Shown: piece after piece, positions 60,257 to 64,000 of the stretch | Layout of the letters: every line of letters begins with the position of its first letter | How positions within the stretch are numbered: the first letter of the stretch is position 1 | Source of the DNA: Antedon bifida | Lineage: Eukaryota; Echinodermata; Crinoidea; Comatulida; Antedonidae | DNA: 64,000 bases | Direction: 5' to 3' | Assembly (NCBI GenBank): GCA_963402885.1 | Contig: OY727100.1 | Coordinates: 5,691,501-5,755,500 of the forward strand | Notes under the pieces: model-generated | Databases searched by the model: none | Told to the model about the DNA's origin: nothing | What the model saw: only the letters and a program-made list of their open reading frames with translations | Made by a program: the position numbers and the translations under genes

Positions 60257-61963
60257 ATTTTGGTTTTAACAAAGTTAATATGATATTTATGACGTAATGA
60301 TGAATTACGTAATACACGTATAAATAGACTATTATCAACTGGTCGGTGTGTACCACTTTATGGCGTAGCGGGTAATGCTCAGGTTTGAGTGCTCTCAGTA
60401 TTGGGTTCGAACCTCTACGGATATTTTTATTTTATTTATTTTTTTTTTAAATTGAAAATAAATATTGTTTTTGAAAGTGAAATATTTTGAGGGTTGTAAA
60501 TGTCAGGCCTAAACAAGTAGACCTTTTTATAAAATCAGAAACAAAGTTGCATGGCATTACTTTTCATGGATTGATCATTCATTTCATATAAATAGACTAT
60601 TATCAGCTCTTCAGTCATGTACTGATTTGTGGCGTAACGGGTAATGCTCAGGTTTGAGTGCTCTCAGCATTGGGTTCGAACCTCTACGGATATTTTATTT
60701 TTTTATTTATTTTTTTTTTAATTGAAAATAAGTATTGTTTTTGAAAGTGAGATATTTTAAGGGTTGTAATTGTCAGGCCTAAACAAGTGGACCTTTTTTA
60801 CAATCAGAAACAAAGTTGCATGGCATTATTTTTCCTTAAATAGACTGCCATAAAGCCTCGAAAAGAAGCCCATGTGCTCCTTCATTTTTAGTACTCATGG
60901 GTCGGCTTCTTTTCCACCTGGAGTTATTTTCGAGAGCTGCTGGGTTCCCGCCCGGAAAATGTTTTATTTACATGATTTGAACAATCTTCTAATGTAAAGA
61001 TTAACGGCATCAAAATTTAACAGTGTGGCGTGTTGACCGCGAATGACTAACATATTATCTTCCCCATAATACACATGCACAAACTCATTTGCATAACAAC
61101 CACGACGGCATACCAAACTGTTTAAAATAGAGCTGCAAGGTCCCCGAAAATGACATCTATTATTTTTTCAAACAACATGCATAAGAATCTTCAGTACCCC
61201 ACCATGTTTGGGGCTGAGCAAAGACAATTTTGAAAACTAGAGCTGCATAGATTCCCGCCCGAAAAAATGGCACATGATTTGAAATTATATGAAACAAACT
61301 ATATAAGACTCACCAGGACAACAGAGCTTGTCCCCGGAAAGTGCACCTATTCATTGAAATATGAAATTAAATATTAAGTCTCCAGTAGGCCTACTAGCCC
61401 ACCATATTTAGGGCAGAGCTAATAATGAAAATAGAGCCCATAATTGCACTTATACTTATTATACTATACATAATCACCTATTTTATTTATGATATTTGTT
61501 AAAAATTCATCTATCCAGATGCGACTTCAACATTTTAGGTGGAGTTTTCTACTTTAAAAACTCGACTTCGTATAAGGCCTAGCCCGGCGGCGGAATTAGT
61601 CTAAGCTTCGAAATCGGTATGGAAATCGGCATCTTTGCAAATGTTCTATATTTGATCTTATTTCACTCTCCATTAACCCCATACAAAAATCATCGGAGAC
61701 AAACTATCTGTTTAAAACATGTTTATTCTGGGACGGTGCGGCCATACACACCAACTACTATAAACGTTTATTCGTAACATATTACAATACAATATCTTGC
61801 ATGAATCGGACATTTCGCTACCAATGTAGGAACATTGATTAACAAAATCAAAATTCAACAGTGTGGCGTGTTGACCGCGAATTACTAACAATACCATCTT
61901 CCCACTACACCTGCACAAACTCATTTGCATAACAACCACGGCATACCAAACTGTTTAAAATAA

Positions 61964-62277
61964 CCAATATCTTGTCAATACCAAATGGTTATGGAGATAT
62001 GTCCAGAGACTATACTGAATAAAAATCCTTGTAAGCTATTCTCTATGTCAAAGGTCAATAACTTTGCTTCCGGACATTTTTAACAAAATATTGCATTACA
62101 ATAAATAAAAATAGATAAGGTCTGAGCAATTTGAGACCATTTTAAAATTGTTATGACCAGCCGTTTTTAAGATACAGTACGAGTCAAGGGTCAATAGCAC
62201 AGAAAAATAGCATTTCCGGTTGCATTTAGTAAAACTGTTCTATTACAACGAATATATAAATATATATATTCCGAGTA
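61964..62277. other. Spacer after the tandem array
   Basis: Non-coding. Words such as TATGTCAAAGGTCAATAACT and GAGTCAAGGGTCAATAG recall the repeat at 33525-34000, but I could not align them firmly. Confidence 0.3.
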
Positions 62278-64000
62278 CTTTAATAATAATAATAATAACT
62301 GGTACTTGATATAGGGCATTATGCTGAAAGCCTCAATGCGCTTTACAAAGACAGAAAATTTAGAAAAATTACAAATTAAAAAGGTGGGTTTTGAGGAGAG
62401 ATTTGAAGACACTGGTGGAAGTAGCCTGACGGATTTCAATAGGCAACGCATTCCAAAGAGAAACGGATGCCGAAGAAAATAAACGATATCCATAAAACTT
62501 AGTGGAAGGATGAAATATATGGGCAAGAAGAGACTGAGATCTAGATCTCAGAGACCGCTTAGGAACATAAGGTTGAATAAGTTCAGAAATAAACTAAGAT
62601 GAAGAATTATGAAGAGCTTTGAAAACAAATAGGATCTTGAAGGTAATTCTTTGTGTTACCGGAAGCAAATGAAGCTGTCTCAGCACAGGTGTGATATGTT
62701 GCCTTATATGGGGCTTTGAACGACCAATCGGGCAGCTGTGTTCTATACTCGCTGAATTTTAGAGATATCCTTTGCTGGTAAGCTATAAAGTAATGAGTTA
62801 CAACAGTCTAGCCTTGATGTAACAAAGGCGTGAACAAGAATCTCAGTTGATCTTGAATCCAGGTACTTTCGAATGCTTCCAATTTTACGAATAGCGTGAA
62901 GCCCAGCTTTGCAGATGTTATGTACCTGATTGGACATGCAAAGCGTTGAATCCATGACAACTCCAAGGTTTCGACAGGATGACGAAGGTTGAATGAAAGA
63001 ATTAACAATCTTAACAGAGGCAGTCCAACACGCAGGCTTAAAACGAGAAGAAAAATGAATAAGTTCTGTTTTAGCATCATTCATAACCAGGTTGTTAGAT
63101 GACACACATGCTCTGACTTCGGCAATACATGATTCAAGTTTACTGACAGCAGAATCACGCTGATTAGGGTTGAAAGTGACATAAAGCTGAGTGTCATCAG
63201 CATACGCCATACACTTCACATTGTGAGATTCAATGAGGTCAAGTAGTGGGGCGGTAAATAAAATAAACAGAAGAGGACCAACCACAGACCCTTGTGGAAC
63301 ACCAACTGTAAGCAGAGTCGGGTTCGACAAAACATCCTTGATGACAATGGACTGGGACCTATCATTCAGATATGAAGCAAACCAATTATGACCAATTCCA
63401 GAGATACCGTAACGTGATGATAGACGATGTAATAACTGCTTATGGTTGATGGTATCTATCCCATCTATTCAGATATGATTGCAGCTGACTGGACACAACC
63501 CTCTCAATAATTTTTCCAAGAAATGGAAGATTGGAAATGGGTCTGTAACTTGCAAATTCCTCAACATCCAAAGATGGCTTCTTTAACAATGGTGTTATGC
63601 AGGCATGTTTGAGTGAAGATGGAAAGATACCTGAGCTCAGTGAGGTGTTGACAACTTTGGTAAAGAAGGGAAGAAGGGTAGGAAGACAAATCTTAAATAA
63701 TTTAAGAGGAAGCGGATCCAGAGAGCAAGAGGTAATGGAGGCTGACCTAATGACATTAAGTAAATCATCAGCAAAGGTCAAAGGTATTGAAATTACTTTT
63801 ACATGATTGAGATTCAACAGAATGAGGAGAGGTTGATGAAAAAGTGCTGCAATATCTCTCAATCTTATTCTTAAAAAAAAGTCAGAGAATATATTTGCAA
63901 GAGTTTTAGCATCATCATGAGCTGGAAGAGGACTATAATGGCAGTAGATGTTAACTTGTCAACAACATGGAATAACTTGCGTTGATCACATCCTAATACC
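62278..64000 (-). pseudogene. L2-type LINE, broken, continuing beyond the window edge
   Basis: Minus strand. Pieces in order: a segment near 63995-63900 (DQRKLFHVVDKLTS); 63862-63440, RT start (SLDPLPLKLFK, SYRPISNLPFLGKIIERVVS, QLQSYLN); then an abrupt join to DTINHKQLLHR near 63450-63410, then GVPQGSVVGPLLF and YADDTQLY within 63330-62743, LGVVMDSTL, and LVHAFVTSRLDCCNSLLYSL. Part of the C-terminus survives out of frame at 62560-62700. The 3' end is GTAAAGCGCATTGAGGC with a TAA repeat at 62278-62300. The join removes the RT part carrying the first catalytic Asp, so this copy is dead. Confidence 0.85.

Larger units (their letters stand above)
41895..61963 (+). repeat. Tandem array of about 2077-bp units with tRNA-derived modules (nine full, one partial)
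   Basis: Unit starts at the word ATAAATAGACTATTATCAG: 41895, 43972, 46050, 48127, 50204, 52280, 54357, 56434, 58511 and 60588. Lengths are 2076-2078 bp and units differ by few substitutions. The last unit stops near 61963. Each full unit holds module A (offset 1-240), a non-coding middle with a duplicated segment of about 120 bp (offsets about 470-590 and 1255-1370), a tRNA-Val(GAC)-like sequence on the minus strand (offset 1674-1746), and module B (about 1810-2040). Alternating variants define dimers in the right half. Repeated short frames of 64, 65, 75 and 94 codons occur in the full units but show no domain and overlap the tRNA-like part. Confidence 0.95.

Noticed and set aside
41895-61963. 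CRISPR-like or rDNA array
   Set aside because: Units are 2 kb without short spacers, and I recognise no 5S, 18S or 28S sequence in them.

Overview
The window is eukaryotic: spliced genes, long AT-rich introns and dense transposons. A split animal gene, CCNDBP1, together with LINEs carrying PHD and 2A-like segments, Merlin, PIF/Harbinger, piggyBac and hAT-type elements and the frequent TAGGCCTAG-type word, suggests a marine invertebrate, probably a deuterostome such as an echinoderm. That placement is inference.

The one host gene I can support is an orthologue of CCNDBP1 (cyclin-D1-binding protein 1, GCIP) on the minus strand. Six coding exons between 29897 and 11199 join in consistent phase into a 337-residue protein, against about 360 in human. 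Its introns are packed with mobile elements. Intron 1 (21069-29749) holds a stack: a repeat carrying CCGCCAAGGAGG, split by a DNA transposon with an 8-bp target duplication, itself split by an intact 1168-codon LINE.

Layout. 1-2862: open LINE ORF, minus strand, running off the left edge, with YMDD in place of YADD. 3647-3949: PIF-type MITE. 5752-6864: truncated three-exon PIF/Harbinger transposase. 7825-8787 and 14055-15043: two copies of a piggyBac-type MITE. 9371-11091: hAT-like element. 11199-29897: CCNDBP1 with intronic LINE and MITE remnants. 30157-33515: near-intact LINE of EEP-RT type with a 9-bp target duplication, one frameshift and one stop. 34442-35978: MITE inside a MITE. 36143-40354: apparently complete autonomous Merlin transposon with a four-exon transposase gene, about 190-bp inverted repeats and an 8-bp target duplication. 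41067-41520: minisatellite of about 98 bp. 41895-61963: tandem array of nine full units and one partial unit of about 2077 bp. 62278-64000: broken L2-type LINE, minus strand.

The most unusual object is the 20-kb array. Every full unit carries two SINE-like tRNA-derived modules with A and B boxes on the plus strand and, on the minus strand, a sequence that folds as a complete tRNA with anticodon GAC (Val). Diagnostic variants alternate between neighbouring units, giving a dimeric higher-order repeat of about 4154 bp in the right half. The short ORFs repeated in every unit look like by-products of recent amplification rather than genes.
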